NCBI RefSeq assembly: GCF_017168255.1 | Contig: NZ_JABFAP010000001.1 | Coordinates: 881,335 to 945,334, forward strand | Length of the DNA stretch: 64,000 bases | Source of the DNA: Agrococcus sp. KRD186 | Lineage (GTDB): Bacteria; Actinomycetota; Actinomycetes; Actinomycetales; Microbacteriaceae | Reading direction: 5' to 3' | Shown here: positions 23,210 through 32,177 of the stretch, one piece after another | Position numbering within the stretch: position 1 is the stretch's first letter | How the letters are laid out: every line of letters starts with the position of its first letter | Translations under genes and position numbers: made by a program | Notes under the pieces: model-generated | Databases searched by the model: none | Told to the model about the DNA's origin: nothing | What the model saw: the letters and a program-made list of their open reading frames with translations, nothing else

Positions 23210-24373
23210 GTGATCTCGCTGACGCCCACACATGGAGCCGGCGAACTGTTCCAGGTGCTGCGAGACGGACGTGCTCGCACGCGTGCTGAGCTGATGCAGG
23301 AGACAGGTCTGGCTCGCACCACGGTCGTCGTGCGCATGGCTGCACTCACCCAGCTCGGCCTGATCGTGCCGGCAGGCGTCGCGGCTTCGTCCGGGGGTCG
23401 CCCGCCGAGCCGGTTCGTATTCGACCCGCGAGCACGCTTCATCATCGGCATCGATCTTGGCGCGACGCACGGGACGGTCGGCCTTACGGACATGTCCGGC
23501 GACGTGATAGCCCGGGCGCAGCACCGGCTGCACATCGCAGCGGGCCCAGACGCGATCCTGGACCTCGTGCTCGACTCCGCTGCAGCACTCATTGCGAGCG
23601 CGGGCCTCGACCAGACGTCACTGATCGGCATTGGCGTCGGCGTGCCCGGCCCTGTCGAGCACGCCACCGGACGCCCGATCAGACCTCCGATCATGCCGGG
23701 GTGGGATGGCTTCGACATCCCATCGTTCGTCCGTCGTGACTACGACGTGCCCGTGCTCGTGGACAACGACGTGAACTTGCTCGCGCTCGGGGAGCGCGCG
23801 ACCACCTGGCCGGACGTCGATGATCTGCTGTTCATCAAGGTGTCGACCGGCATCGGTGCCGGCATCGTGGCTGGAGGTGTGCTACAGCGAGGTGCCAGAG
23901 GGTCTGCCGGCGATCTCGGGCACGTACAGGTCCCCCACGGTGGCGACGAGCACGACCTCGAGGCGACCGCGAGCGGACCGGCGATCGCGCGCGCGCTCAG
24001 CGATGCGACGGGCGAAACCATCGACCCGGCCAACGTCGTGGATCGCATCCGCGTCGGTGATCCGAGCGCGATCGCAGCCGCCCGCGATGCCGGCAGGGCG
24101 ATCGGGGAAGTCGCCGCGATCTGCGTGAGCATGCTCAACCCCTCGACCGTCGTCGTCGGCGGCCAACTCGGTGTGCACGTGCAGGAGATCATCGCGGGCG
24201 TGCGCGAGGTCGTCTACCGACGTGCCATCCCGCTCGCGACACAGCACTTGAGCATCGTCCCGGCACAGGGCGGGGTGGATGCAGGAGTGCGGGGCGCGGC
24301 GTTGATGGTGATCGAGGATAGGTTGAACGCCGCCGCCATCGACGCGGTCCTCGCCCGCTTGAACGGCGAGTGA
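23210..24373 (+). CDS. ROK-family transcriptional regulator
   Basis: A 387-residue ROK regulator (NagC/XylR type). A winged helix-turn-helix at about residues 10-75 (LMQETGLARTTVVVRMAAL) precedes a sugar-kinase-like domain beginning at GIDLGATHGTVGL (near 84). The cysteine-rich zinc motif normally found after the His of this family is replaced here (GHVQVPHGGDEHDLEA), so zinc binding is doubtful. It is expected to repress the divergent sugar operon through the palindrome at 23108 and to release it when a sugar binds. The GTG start at 23210 has a GAGGAGG ribosome site. Confidence 0.88.
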   Translation: MISLTPTHGAGELFQVLRDGRARTRAELMQETGLARTTVVVRMAALTQLGLIVPAGVAASSGGRPPSRFVFDPRARFIIGIDLGATHGTVGLTDMSGDVIARAQHRLHIAAGPDAILDLVLDSAAALIASAGLDQTSLIGIGVGVPGPVEHATGRPIRPPIMPGWDGFDIPSFVRRDYDVPVLVDNDVNLLALGERATTWPDVDDLLFIKVSTGIGAGIVAGGVLQRGARGSAGDLGHVQVPHGGDEHDLEATASGPAIARALSDATGETIDPANVVDRIRVGDPSAIAAARDAGRAIGEVAAICVSMLNPSTVVVGGQLGVHVQEIIAGVREVVYRRAIPLATQHLSIVPAQGGVDAGVRGAALMVIEDRLNAAAIDAVLARLNGE

Positions 24374-24422
24374 ACTGCGGCGATGCGTCGTTCAGAGCCC
24401 TGCTGGGCTGACCCCCCGGGCG

Positions 24423-24428
24423 TATACT
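24423..24428 (+). promoter_or_regulatory. -10 box of the DUF3099 gene
   Basis: TATACT lies 10 bases before the ATG at 24439. It marks the right border of the sugar islet. Confidence 0.45.
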
Positions 24429-24438
24429 TGTCAGAGCC

Positions 24439-24774
24439 ATGCGAGAGCACAGAGATCAAGATAGCGCCGGGTCGCTCACCGACCTCCCGATGTCCCCTGA
24501 CGAGGATCGTCAGAGGCGCTTCCGCATGTATTTCTACTTGATGCTCGTACGCGTCGCCGCCCTCGGCATCTTCTTCATCGTGCCCGGCTGGTGGAAGCTC
24601 ATCCCGGCCTTCTTCGCCGTGTTCATCCCCTACTTCGCCGTCGTCATCGCGAACGTCTCGACGCACCGCACGAGCGCGGGCATCGAGGCGCCCAACGCGC
24701 TGCCGCCCGGCCCGAGCGCGGCCCCGCAGGCGACGGATGCGGGCAGCACCCGACCGACGGGTGACGTGCTGTGA
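24439..24774 (+). CDS. DUF3099 family membrane protein
   Basis: A 111-residue small membrane protein of the actinobacterial DUF3099 family. The pattern DEDRQRRFRMYFYLMLVR precedes two hydrophobic segments at about residues 36-52 and 56-73, with the conserved IPYFAVVIAN at the second. The C-terminal tail is Pro/Ala-rich and probably cytoplasmic and disordered. No function is known. Its stop overlaps the start of the next gene (GTGA). In related genomes it is, as I recall, close to fabG, which suggests the islet was inserted between them. Confidence 0.8.
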   Translation: MREHRDQDSAGSLTDLPMSPDEDRQRRFRMYFYLMLVRVAALGIFFIVPGWWKLIPAFFAVFIPYFAVVIANVSTHRTSAGIEAPNALPPGPSAAPQATDAGSTRPTGDVL

Positions 24775-25010
24775 GCCTGCTCTCGATGCTCGAGGGCGAG
24801 CAGGGCACGACGCCGTGCTCGGCCGCCGGCTGCAGCGACGACGCGGCGCACGCAGTGCACTGGCGCAACCCGCGCATCCACTCGGCCGACCGGGTGAAGA
24901 CCTGGGCCGCGTGCGGCGAGCACCGCGACACGCTCGCCGCGTGGCTGCGCTCCCGCGGCTTCCCGGTGGTCGTGACCGCCTTCGGCGAGACCGTCGAGCG
25001 GGTCGCCTGA
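24771..25010 (+). CDS. Small Cys/His-containing conserved hypothetical protein
   Basis: A 79-residue protein of unknown function. Cys16, Cys21 (TPCSAAGCS), His27 and His30 lie in the first half and Cys48 with His52 (AACGEH) in the second, a spacing that could bind zinc. No signal or membrane segment. The GTG start overlaps the DUF3099 stop, and its stop overlaps the ATG of SURF1 (TGATG), so it is the middle gene of a tight operon. That position hints at a link with cytochrome oxidase assembly, but nothing in the sequence proves it. Confidence 0.7.
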   Translation: MSLLSMLEGEQGTTPCSAAGCSDDAAHAVHWRNPRIHSADRVKTWAACGEHRDTLAAWLRSRGFPVVVTAFGETVERVA

Positions 25011-25807
25011 TGCTGCGGCTGCTGCGCGAGCCGCGCTGGCTCGGCTACATCTCCGTGGCCGTCGTGTTCGCGATCGTGTGCTGCGCGCTCGCGATCTGGC
25101 AGTGGAACCGGCGCGACGAGGCGCTCACCGCGATCGACCGCTTGGAGACCAACTACGACCGGACGCCTGCGGCGGTGGCGGATGCCCTGCCAGAGCTGGG
25201 CGCGTTCGACCCCGACCTGCAGTGGACGCCCGTGCTGCTCGAGGGCGAGTACCTGCCGGACGAGCAGCTGCTGCTGCGCGGCCGCTGGCGCGGCGGTGAG
25301 GTCGGCTTCGAGGTGATCGCGCCCTTCCGCACCGTCGACGGCACCGTGTTCGTGGTCAACCGCGGCTGGATCGACCAGGCCAGCGGTGCCGAGCGGCCCG
25401 TGACGGAGCCCGAGACGCCGCAGGGCCCGACGACGGTCGTGGCGCGGCTGCGGCCCGATGAGGGCTCCATCGCCGGCCGCGGCGCGCCGGAGGGGCAGAT
25501 CGCATCGGTCGATCTGGAGGAGCTCGCCGTGCAGCTGGGGCCATCGACCTACACGGGCGCCTACGGGCTGCTCGTCAGCGAGGACGGCAGCGCGCCAGAC
25601 GACGTCTCTCTCGCGAGCCGCCCGGTGCTCGACCCGGGCCCGCACCTGTCGTACTCGCTGCAGTGGTACGTGTTCGCGCTGGGCGCCTTCGCCGCGCTGG
25701 CGTGGGGAATGCGCGACGAGCTGCGCAGCGCCTCGCCCGAGGTGCGGCCCAAGCGCGTGCGGCGCACGGACGCCGACGTCGAGGACGACATCCTCGATCG
25801 CACCTGA
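25010..25807 (+). CDS. SURF1 family cytochrome oxidase biogenesis protein
   Basis: A 265-residue SURF1 protein that helps insert heme A into subunit I of the aa3-type terminal oxidase. One transmembrane helix lies at residues 13-32 (WLGYISVAVVFAIVCCALAI), directly followed by the family motif WQWNRR, and a second at about 219-236 (SLQWYVFALGAFAAL). The extracytoplasmic loop carries VNRGWI near 118, a hallmark. The ATG overlaps the stop of the preceding gene by one base. The heme A and heme O synthases needed for the same oxidase are encoded further along at 37175 and 39734. Confidence 0.9.
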   Translation: MLRLLREPRWLGYISVAVVFAIVCCALAIWQWNRRDEALTAIDRLETNYDRTPAAVADALPELGAFDPDLQWTPVLLEGEYLPDEQLLLRGRWRGGEVGFEVIAPFRTVDGTVFVVNRGWIDQASGAERPVTEPETPQGPTTVVARLRPDEGSIAGRGAPEGQIASVDLEELAVQLGPSTYTGAYGLLVSEDGSAPDDVSLASRPVLDPGPHLSYSLQWYVFALGAFAALAWGMRDELRSASPEVRPKRVRRTDADVEDDILDRT

Positions 25808-25850
25808 GAGACGGCTCGACGGCCTCCCGTGCGCACGGCATCATGGGGCC

Positions 25851-26225
25851 GTGTCCATCGTGCGAGACCGTGCCGTGCCGAACCTGCCGTCGAGGGACTT
25901 CGACGCGACGGAGGCGTTCTACGGCGCCTTCGGCTTCGCGCGCGGCTTCCGTGACGAGGGATGGATGATCCTCGTCCGCGGCGACCTGCAGCTGGAGTTC
26001 TTCCCGCACCCGGAGCTCGATCCGCGCGCGAGCAGCTTCATGTGCTGCCTGCGGGTCGGGGACGTGGACGAGCTCTACGCGGCCGTGCGCGACGCCGGGG
26101 TGCCGGAGGCGACGGCCGGGATGCCGCGCCTGCACGCCGTCCGCATGCAGGAGTGGGGGCTGCGCGCCGGGTACCTGGTCGATCTCGACGGCACGCAGCT
26201 GGCGCTGATCGAGCAGGCGGGCTGA
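25851..26225 (+). CDS. VOC-family (glyoxalase/bleomycin-resistance-like) protein
   Basis: A 124-residue protein with one vicinal-oxygen-chelate fold. The first beta-alpha-beta unit is VPNLPSRDFDATEAFYGAFGF and the second half ends in YLVDLDGTQLALIE. The opening closely resembles bleomycin-binding proteins of the Ble type, which sequester the drug without chemistry, but the sequence is too short a guide to claim resistance; a fosfomycin or glyoxalase-like role is possible. GTG at 25851 is the only plausible start in this frame. No operon partner; it converges with the TRIC-like gene. Confidence 0.75.
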   Translation: MSIVRDRAVPNLPSRDFDATEAFYGAFGFARGFRDEGWMILVRGDLQLEFFPHPELDPRASSFMCCLRVGDVDELYAAVRDAGVPEATAGMPRLHAVRMQEWGLRAGYLVDLDGTQLALIEQAG

Positions 26226-26258
26226 GCGCCCCGCGCAGCCCCTGCGCCCCCGCCCGCC

Positions 26259-26918
26259 TCAGTCGCGGATGATCGTCATCGCCTCGGTCTTCACCGCGGG
26301 CAGCCGCCACTGCAGCAGCTCGCTGGCGATGCGCAGCCCGCACACGAGCACTGCGATCAGCACCATGAGCCACCAGTAGCCGACGCCGAGGCTGATGGCC
26401 GCGGCCGCCAGGCTCGAGCCGATCAGGGCCGGCAGCAGGTAGAGCCGCGACTCGCGGCGGAAGACAGCGGGCACGTCGTTGGCGAGCACGTCGCGCAGCA
26501 CACCCCCGCCGATGCCGGTGAGCATGCCGACGAATGCCGCCCCGACCGGCCCGACGTCGTGCTGCATCGCCTTGCTCGCTCCGTCGACGACGAAGATGCC
26601 CAGGCCGATGGCGTCGAAGACCAGCACGGGCTTGTCGAGCCGGCTCATCCAGCGGTGCAGCAGGAACACCAGCAGGGCGCCCGCAAGCGCCACTGCGAGC
26701 ATCCACCAGTCGGTGAGCGCCGCGGCCGGGGTCGCTCCGATCAGCACGTCGCGGGCCATGCCGCCGCCGGTGGCGGTGACGACCGCGAGTCCGGCCATGC
26801 CGACCAGGTCCATGCGCTTCTGCGTGGCCAGCAGTGCACCGGAGAGTGCGAAGGCGAGCACGCCGACGGCGTTGAACGACTCCCAGACGACCAGGACCCA
26901 TCCGCTCAGCTCGTCCAT
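26259..26918 (-). CDS. TRIC-family (UPF0126) cation channel-like membrane protein
   Basis: A 219-residue membrane protein with about seven hydrophobic segments, built of two UPF0126 repeats. Each repeat carries the signature GGGxxRD: GGGMARDVL near residue 52 and GGGVLRDVL near 138, the trademarks of prokaryotic TRIC channels, trimeric potassium-permeable pores. A role in ion balance or amino-acid export has been proposed for relatives. The start at 26918 (MDELSG) has a GGAGG ribosome site; the longer upstream frame is not needed. Confidence 0.85.
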   Translation of the reverse strand: MDELSGWVLVVWESFNAVGVLAFALSGALLATQKRMDLVGMAGLAVVTATGGGMARDVLIGATPAAALTDWWMLAVALAGALLVFLLHRWMSRLDKPVLVFDAIGLGIFVVDGASKAMQHDVGPVGAAFVGMLTGIGGGVLRDVLANDVPAVFRRESRLYLLPALIGSSLAAAAISLGVGYWWLMVLIAVLVCGLRIASELLQWRLPAVKTEAMTIIRD

Positions 26919-26972
26919 CGCAGCCACTCCTCCACGCTCCGAAGCCGTTGGCGGCATGCCGCCAGAGAAAGG

Positions 26973-28583
<1,611 letters not shown>

Positions 28584-28645
28584 GCGCGCAGGAGCCTCTC
28601 TCGACAGGTGGTGGGGTTCGGCCCGACAGAGCGGGCCAGCCGTTC

Positions 28646-28651
28646 AGCCTA
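28646..28651 (-). promoter_or_regulatory. Candidate -10 box of the ABC-F gene
   Basis: TAGGCT on the minus strand, 62 bases before the ATG at 28583, giving a leader of about 55 bases. Confidence 0.4.
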
Positions 28652-28698
28652 TCAGCGCCCCGGAGCGGGGCTCGCGGTCGCGCGTCAGCGTCACCGCC

Positions 28699-29454
28699 TC
28701 AGCGCCACGGCCCGGCGAGGTCGGCGATCGTCGCCGTGAGCGCCCTCTGCAGCATCGGGCCGAAGGTGACGCGGCGGGCGCCGAGCGCGCGGATGTCCTG
28801 CAGGCCGTCGACGGTCGATCCGTCCCGCGGATGCGCGATGACGTTCACGGGCAGGGTGACGGCCTCGAGCACGGCCGTCAGCGCCGCGGCGTCGGGCACC
28901 TTCACCGGGTACAGGCAGCGCGCGCCCGCCTGCTCGGCCAGCAGCATCCGCTCGACCGCCTGCGCCACGGGGTCGCCGCCGTGCAGCTCGGGCCTGACGA
29001 AGGCGTCGGTGCGCGCGTTGATGACCACGTCGACGCCCGCCGCGTCGGCGGCGGCACGCAGGCCGGCGATGGTGTCGGCGTGCTCCTGGGGCTCGCGCAT
29101 GCGGCCCTCGCTGTGCACGGTGTCCTCGACGTTCAGCCCCACGGCGCCGGCGTCGAGCAGGCGGTCGATGAGCTCGGCCGGGGCGGTGTCGTAGCCGGAT
29201 TCGAGGTCGGCGCTGACCGGCACGTCGACGGCTGCGGTGATGCGGGCGATGCCCTCGAGCGCGTCGTCGAGGCTCATGCCCTCGCCGTCCTGCTGGCCGC
29301 GCGCATCGGCGAGCGGGTGGCTGCCGATCGAGATCGCGGCGAATCCCGCGTCGACGATCGCGCGCGCCGACCACGCATCCCAGACGGTCGGGAGCACGAC
29401 GAAGTCGTCGTGCATGCGCAGCAGGGTGGTGGCCTTGGCCTTCAGATCGCTCAT
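28699..29454 (-). CDS. Isocitrate lyase/PEP mutase family protein
   Basis: A 251-residue TIM-barrel protein of the isocitrate lyase/phosphoenolpyruvate mutase superfamily. Metal- and acid-binding elements are visible: ADLESGYD (near residue 81), NVEDTVHSEGRMR (near 108) and INARTDAF (near 147). It lacks the catalytic cysteine motif KKCGH of true isocitrate lyases, so a carboxy-phosphono or oxaloacetate/methylisocitrate-type lyase is more likely. The substrate is unknown. Start at 29454 follows a TAGCCT box by 6 bases; it is divergent from bioY. Confidence 0.8.
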   Translation of the reverse strand: MSDLKAKATTLLRMHDDFVVLPTVWDAWSARAIVDAGFAAISIGSHPLADARGQQDGEGMSLDDALEGIARITAAVDVPVSADLESGYDTAPAELIDRLLDAGAVGLNVEDTVHSEGRMREPQEHADTIAGLRAAADAAGVDVVINARTDAFVRPELHGGDPVAQAVERMLLAEQAGARCLYPVKVPDAAALTAVLEAVTLPVNVIAHPRDGSTVDGLQDIRALGARRVTFGPMLQRALTATIADLAGPWR

Positions 29455-29460
29455 GCAGCC

Positions 29461-29466
29461 AGGCTA
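29461..29466 (-). promoter_or_regulatory. Leaderless -10 box of the PEP mutase-like gene
   Basis: TAGCCT on the minus strand, 6 bases before the ATG at 29454. Confidence 0.5.
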
Positions 29467-29515
29467 CTTCGGTGGTACCGAGAGATAGGTGCGCCGCGGA
29501 GCCACCGCCCCCGCA

Positions 29516-29521
29516 TAGGCT
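29516..29521 (+). promoter_or_regulatory. Leaderless -10 box of bioY
   Basis: TAGGCT, 7 bases before the ATG at 29529. Confidence 0.5.
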
Positions 29522-29528
29522 GTCGCTC

Positions 29529-30152
29529 ATGACTGCTGCTGCTGCTGTCCCACTCCCCCGCCGCACCGTGCTCGTCGACGCGCTCGTCGGTCAGCGAACG
29601 CTCGCGAAGGACGTCCTGCTCGTCCTCGCCGGCATCACCGTCGTGGCCGCGCTCGCGCAGGCCGAGATCCCGATGTGGCCGGTGCCCATCACCGGCCAGA
29701 CGCTCGCCGTGATGCTGGTCGCCGCAGCCCTGGGCTTCCGCCGCGGTGTCGCCGCGCTCGCCGGCTACATGGCGCTCGGCCTCGCCGGTGCCCCGATCTT
29801 CGCGGGCTTCACCGGCTCGATCGCCGCGATCGGCAAGCCCAGCTTCGGCTTCATCATCGGCTTCATCGCCACGGCCGCGGTCGTCGGCGCGCTCGCCGAG
29901 CGCCGCTGGGATCGCCGCCCCGTGCTGGCGATCGCGCTGTTCGGCCTCGCGAGCCTCATCCCCTTCGCCTTCGGTATCCCCTACATGGCGATGGTGCTCG
30001 CCGCGCTCGGCAGCCCCGTGGGTCTGGGCGGCGCGCTCGCCGTCGGCTTCCTGCCGTTCATCGTCGGCGGCCTCGTCAAGTGGGCGATCGCCGCAGCGGC
30101 GCTGCCGCTGGCCTGGAAGGGCGTGCGGGCACTCGACCGCAGCGCCGACTGA
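29529..30152 (+). CDS. bioY: Biotin transporter BioY (ECF S component)
   Basis: A 207-residue membrane protein with about six hydrophobic segments, the substrate-binding S component of the ECF biotin transporter. The family pattern PMWPVPITGQTLAVML lies near residue 48, and GYMALGLAGAPIFAGF near 79 forms part of the biotin pocket. No bioM/bioN ATPase or T component is adjacent, so it works alone or with a shared energising module elsewhere. Start at 29529 follows a TAGGCT box; there is no leader for a riboswitch. Biotin uptake fits with the biotin-dependent carboxylase at 60256. Confidence 0.92.
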   Translation: MTAAAAVPLPRRTVLVDALVGQRTLAKDVLLVLAGITVVAALAQAEIPMWPVPITGQTLAVMLVAAALGFRRGVAALAGYMALGLAGAPIFAGFTGSIAAIGKPSFGFIIGFIATAAVVGALAERRWDRRPVLAIALFGLASLIPFAFGIPYMAMVLAALGSPVGLGGALAVGFLPFIVGGLVKWAIAAAALPLAWKGVRALDRSAD

Positions 30153-30189
30153 GCCCGACCCCGTCGCGCCACCGGCGCATCCGTCGACC

Positions 30190-30218
30190 ACGCCCGCGCG
30201 CACCGATCGCGCGGGCGT
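30190..30218 (+). terminator. Hairpin after bioY
   Basis: Perfect 11-bp arms (acgcccgcgcg and its complement) at 30190-30200 and 30208-30218, loop of 7. There is only a weak T-rich run after it, so stem-driven termination is inferred. Confidence 0.6.
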
Positions 30219-30291
30219 CGTCATGTCTGGGTGAAGCGAGCCATCCCGGCGCCTCATGACCCTCGCGGCGCGCGCGGCGCCTTGGAGCGCG

Positions 30292-30297
30292 TAGCGT
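30292..30297 (+). promoter_or_regulatory. Leaderless -10 box of the DEAD-box helicase gene
   Basis: TAGCGT, 7 bases before the ATG at 30305. Confidence 0.5.
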
Positions 30298-30304
30298 TGC
30301 GTTC

Positions 30305-32164
30305 ATGACCGACGCGCAGCAGCCCCCTGCCACCGAGCCCGATGCCGAGCGCACCACGTTCACGAGCCTGGGCCTCCCGCCCGGCATCATGCGCGCGCTC
30401 GACGACGTCGGCTACGAGACGCCGTCGGCGATCCAGGCCGAGACCATCCCGCTGCTGCTCGCCGGTCGCGACGTCATCGGGCTCGCGCAGACCGGGACGG
30501 GCAAGACCGCAGCCTTCGCACTGCCAGTGCTCGCCGCCGTCGACGTCTCGCGCCGCAGCCCGCAGGTGCTGGTGCTGACGCCGACGCGCGAGCTGGCGGT
30601 GCAGGTGTGCGAGGCGTTCGAGCGCTACTCCGCGCACCTGGGCGGCGTGCACGTGCTGCCCATCTATGGCGGGCAGGGGTACGGCGTGCAGCTCTCGGCG
30701 CTGCGCCGCGGTGTGCACGTCGTCGTCGGCACGCCCGGTCGCATCATGGATCACCTGGCGAAGGGCACGCTCGACCTCTCCGGTCTCACCCACGTCGTGC
30801 TCGACGAGGCCGACGAGATGCTGCGCATGGGCTTCGCGGAGGACGTCGAGCAGATTCTCGAGTCGACCCCGGTCGAGAAGCAGGTCGCCCTGTTCTCAGC
30901 GACCATGCCGCGGCAGATCCGGGCGATCTCGCAGCAGCACCTGCGCCAGCCGGCGGAGATCACGGTGCGCGCGAGCGCCTCGACGACGCCGAACATCACG
31001 CAGCGCGCGCTGTTCGTCTCCTACCAGCAGAAGCTCGAGGCACTCACGCGCGTGCTCGAGGTGGAGCCCTTCGAGGGAGCGATCGTCTTCACCCGCACCC
31101 GCAACGAGACCGAGACGGTGGCCGAGCGCCTGCGAGCGCGCGGCTACGCGGCGGCGGCGATCTCCGGCGACGTCGCGCAGCCGCAGCGCGAGAAGACGAT
31201 CGAGCAGCTGCGCTCCGGCGACCTCGACGTGCTGGTGGCCACGGACGTCGCCGCCCGCGGGCTCGACGTCGAGCGCATCAGCCACGTCATCAACTACGAC
31301 CTGCCGATCGACACCGAGTCGTACGTGCACCGGATCGGCCGCACCGGGCGGGCCGGCCGTTCGGGCGACGCGATCAGCTTCGTCACCGCACGGGAGCGCC
31401 GCATGCTCGGTGCCATCGAGAAGGCGACGAAGGCCACGGTCACGGTCATGCCGATGCCGAGCGCCGGCGAGGTGAACACGACGCGTCTGGCGCGCTTCGA
31501 CGACGCCATCACGGCTGCGCTCGCGCAGAGCGACCGCGTGGAGCGCTTCCGCGAGATCGTCGCCCACTACGTCGAGCACCACGACGTGCCGCAGGAGGAT
31601 GTCGCCGCCGCGCTCGCAGTCGTCGCGCAGGGCGACACTCCCCTGCTGCTGGACGAGGCGGCCGATCGCAAACTGCAGGCCTCGCGCACCGAGCGAGCCC
31701 CTCGCGCTGAGCAGGGCAGCCGCGCCGGCGGCGACGAGCCCGGGGAGCGCCGCGCCCGCCGTGGCCCCTCGGACGCGACGACCTACCGCCTCGCCGTCGG
31801 CAGCCGGCGAGGCGTCGAGCCCCGCCAGATCGTCGGCGCGCTCGCGAATGAGGGGGGCCTCGGGCGCGACGACTTCGGCCGTATCCAGATCCGCTGGGAC
31901 TTCACGCTCGTCGAGCTGCCCGAGCTCGATCGCTCGCAGCTCGAGCGTCTGTCGCAGACCCGCATCATGGGCGTGCCGATCGACATCCGCGTCGACACCG
32001 GCCGGGCGGATCGCGGCGGCCGGAACGAGCGCGGCGGGCGGGACGAGCGACGCCAGCGCGACGAGCGCGGCGGGCGGGACGAGCGACGCCAGCGCGACGA
32101 CCGCGGCGGGCGGGACGAGCGACGCCAGCGCGACGAGCGGCCGCCGCGCAAGCCGCGGCACTGA
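30305..32164 (+). CDS. DEAD-box RNA helicase, CsdA/DeaD-like
   Basis: A 619-residue ATP-dependent RNA helicase. Q motif near residue 20, Walker A AQTGTGKT near 57, PTRELA near 93, DEAD as LDEADEMLRMGF near 165, SAT near 198, and the helicase C domain with ARGLDV near 318 and HRIGRTGRAGR near 340. A DbpA/CsdA RNA-binding domain follows near 490-565. The tail (from about 575) is a basic RGG/RDERRQRD repeat that would bind RNA. It likely remodels rRNA or mRNA in cold or stress. Start at 30305 follows a TAGCGT box. Confidence 0.92.
   Translation: MTDAQQPPATEPDAERTTFTSLGLPPGIMRALDDVGYETPSAIQAETIPLLLAGRDVIGLAQTGTGKTAAFALPVLAAVDVSRRSPQVLVLTPTRELAVQVCEAFERYSAHLGGVHVLPIYGGQGYGVQLSALRRGVHVVVGTPGRIMDHLAKGTLDLSGLTHVVLDEADEMLRMGFAEDVEQILESTPVEKQVALFSATMPRQIRAISQQHLRQPAEITVRASASTTPNITQRALFVSYQQKLEALTRVLEVEPFEGAIVFTRTRNETETVAERLRARGYAAAAISGDVAQPQREKTIEQLRSGDLDVLVATDVAARGLDVERISHVINYDLPIDTESYVHRIGRTGRAGRSGDAISFVTARERRMLGAIEKATKATVTVMPMPSAGEVNTTRLARFDDAITAALAQSDRVERFREIVAHYVEHHDVPQEDVAAALAVVAQGDTPLLLDEAADRKLQASRTERAPRAEQGSRAGGDEPGERRARRGPSDATTYRLAVGSRRGVEPRQIVGALANEGGLGRDDFGRIQIRWDFTLVELPELDRSQLERLSQTRIMGVPIDIRVDTGRADRGGRNERGGRDERRQRDERGGRDERRQRDDRGGRDERRQRDERPPRKPRH
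32035..32140 (+). repeat. Three tandem 36-bp repeats in the helicase tail
   Basis: Units at 32035-32070, 32071-32106 and 32107-32140 (last incomplete) share an identical 30-base core beginning cgggcgggacgag. They encode 12 residues each with the pattern RGGRDERRQRDE. Copy number may vary by slippage without changing the frame. Confidence 0.85.
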
Positions 32165-32177
32165 CGCTGCGGCAGGC

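Noticed and set aside
25851-26225. Antibiotic (bleomycin) resistance gene
   Set aside because: Only the general VOC fold is supported; the drug-binding residues cannot be confirmed from sequence alone.
29522-29528. Biotin-responsive leader before bioY
   Set aside because: The -10 box is 7 bases from the start, so there is no leader RNA to fold.
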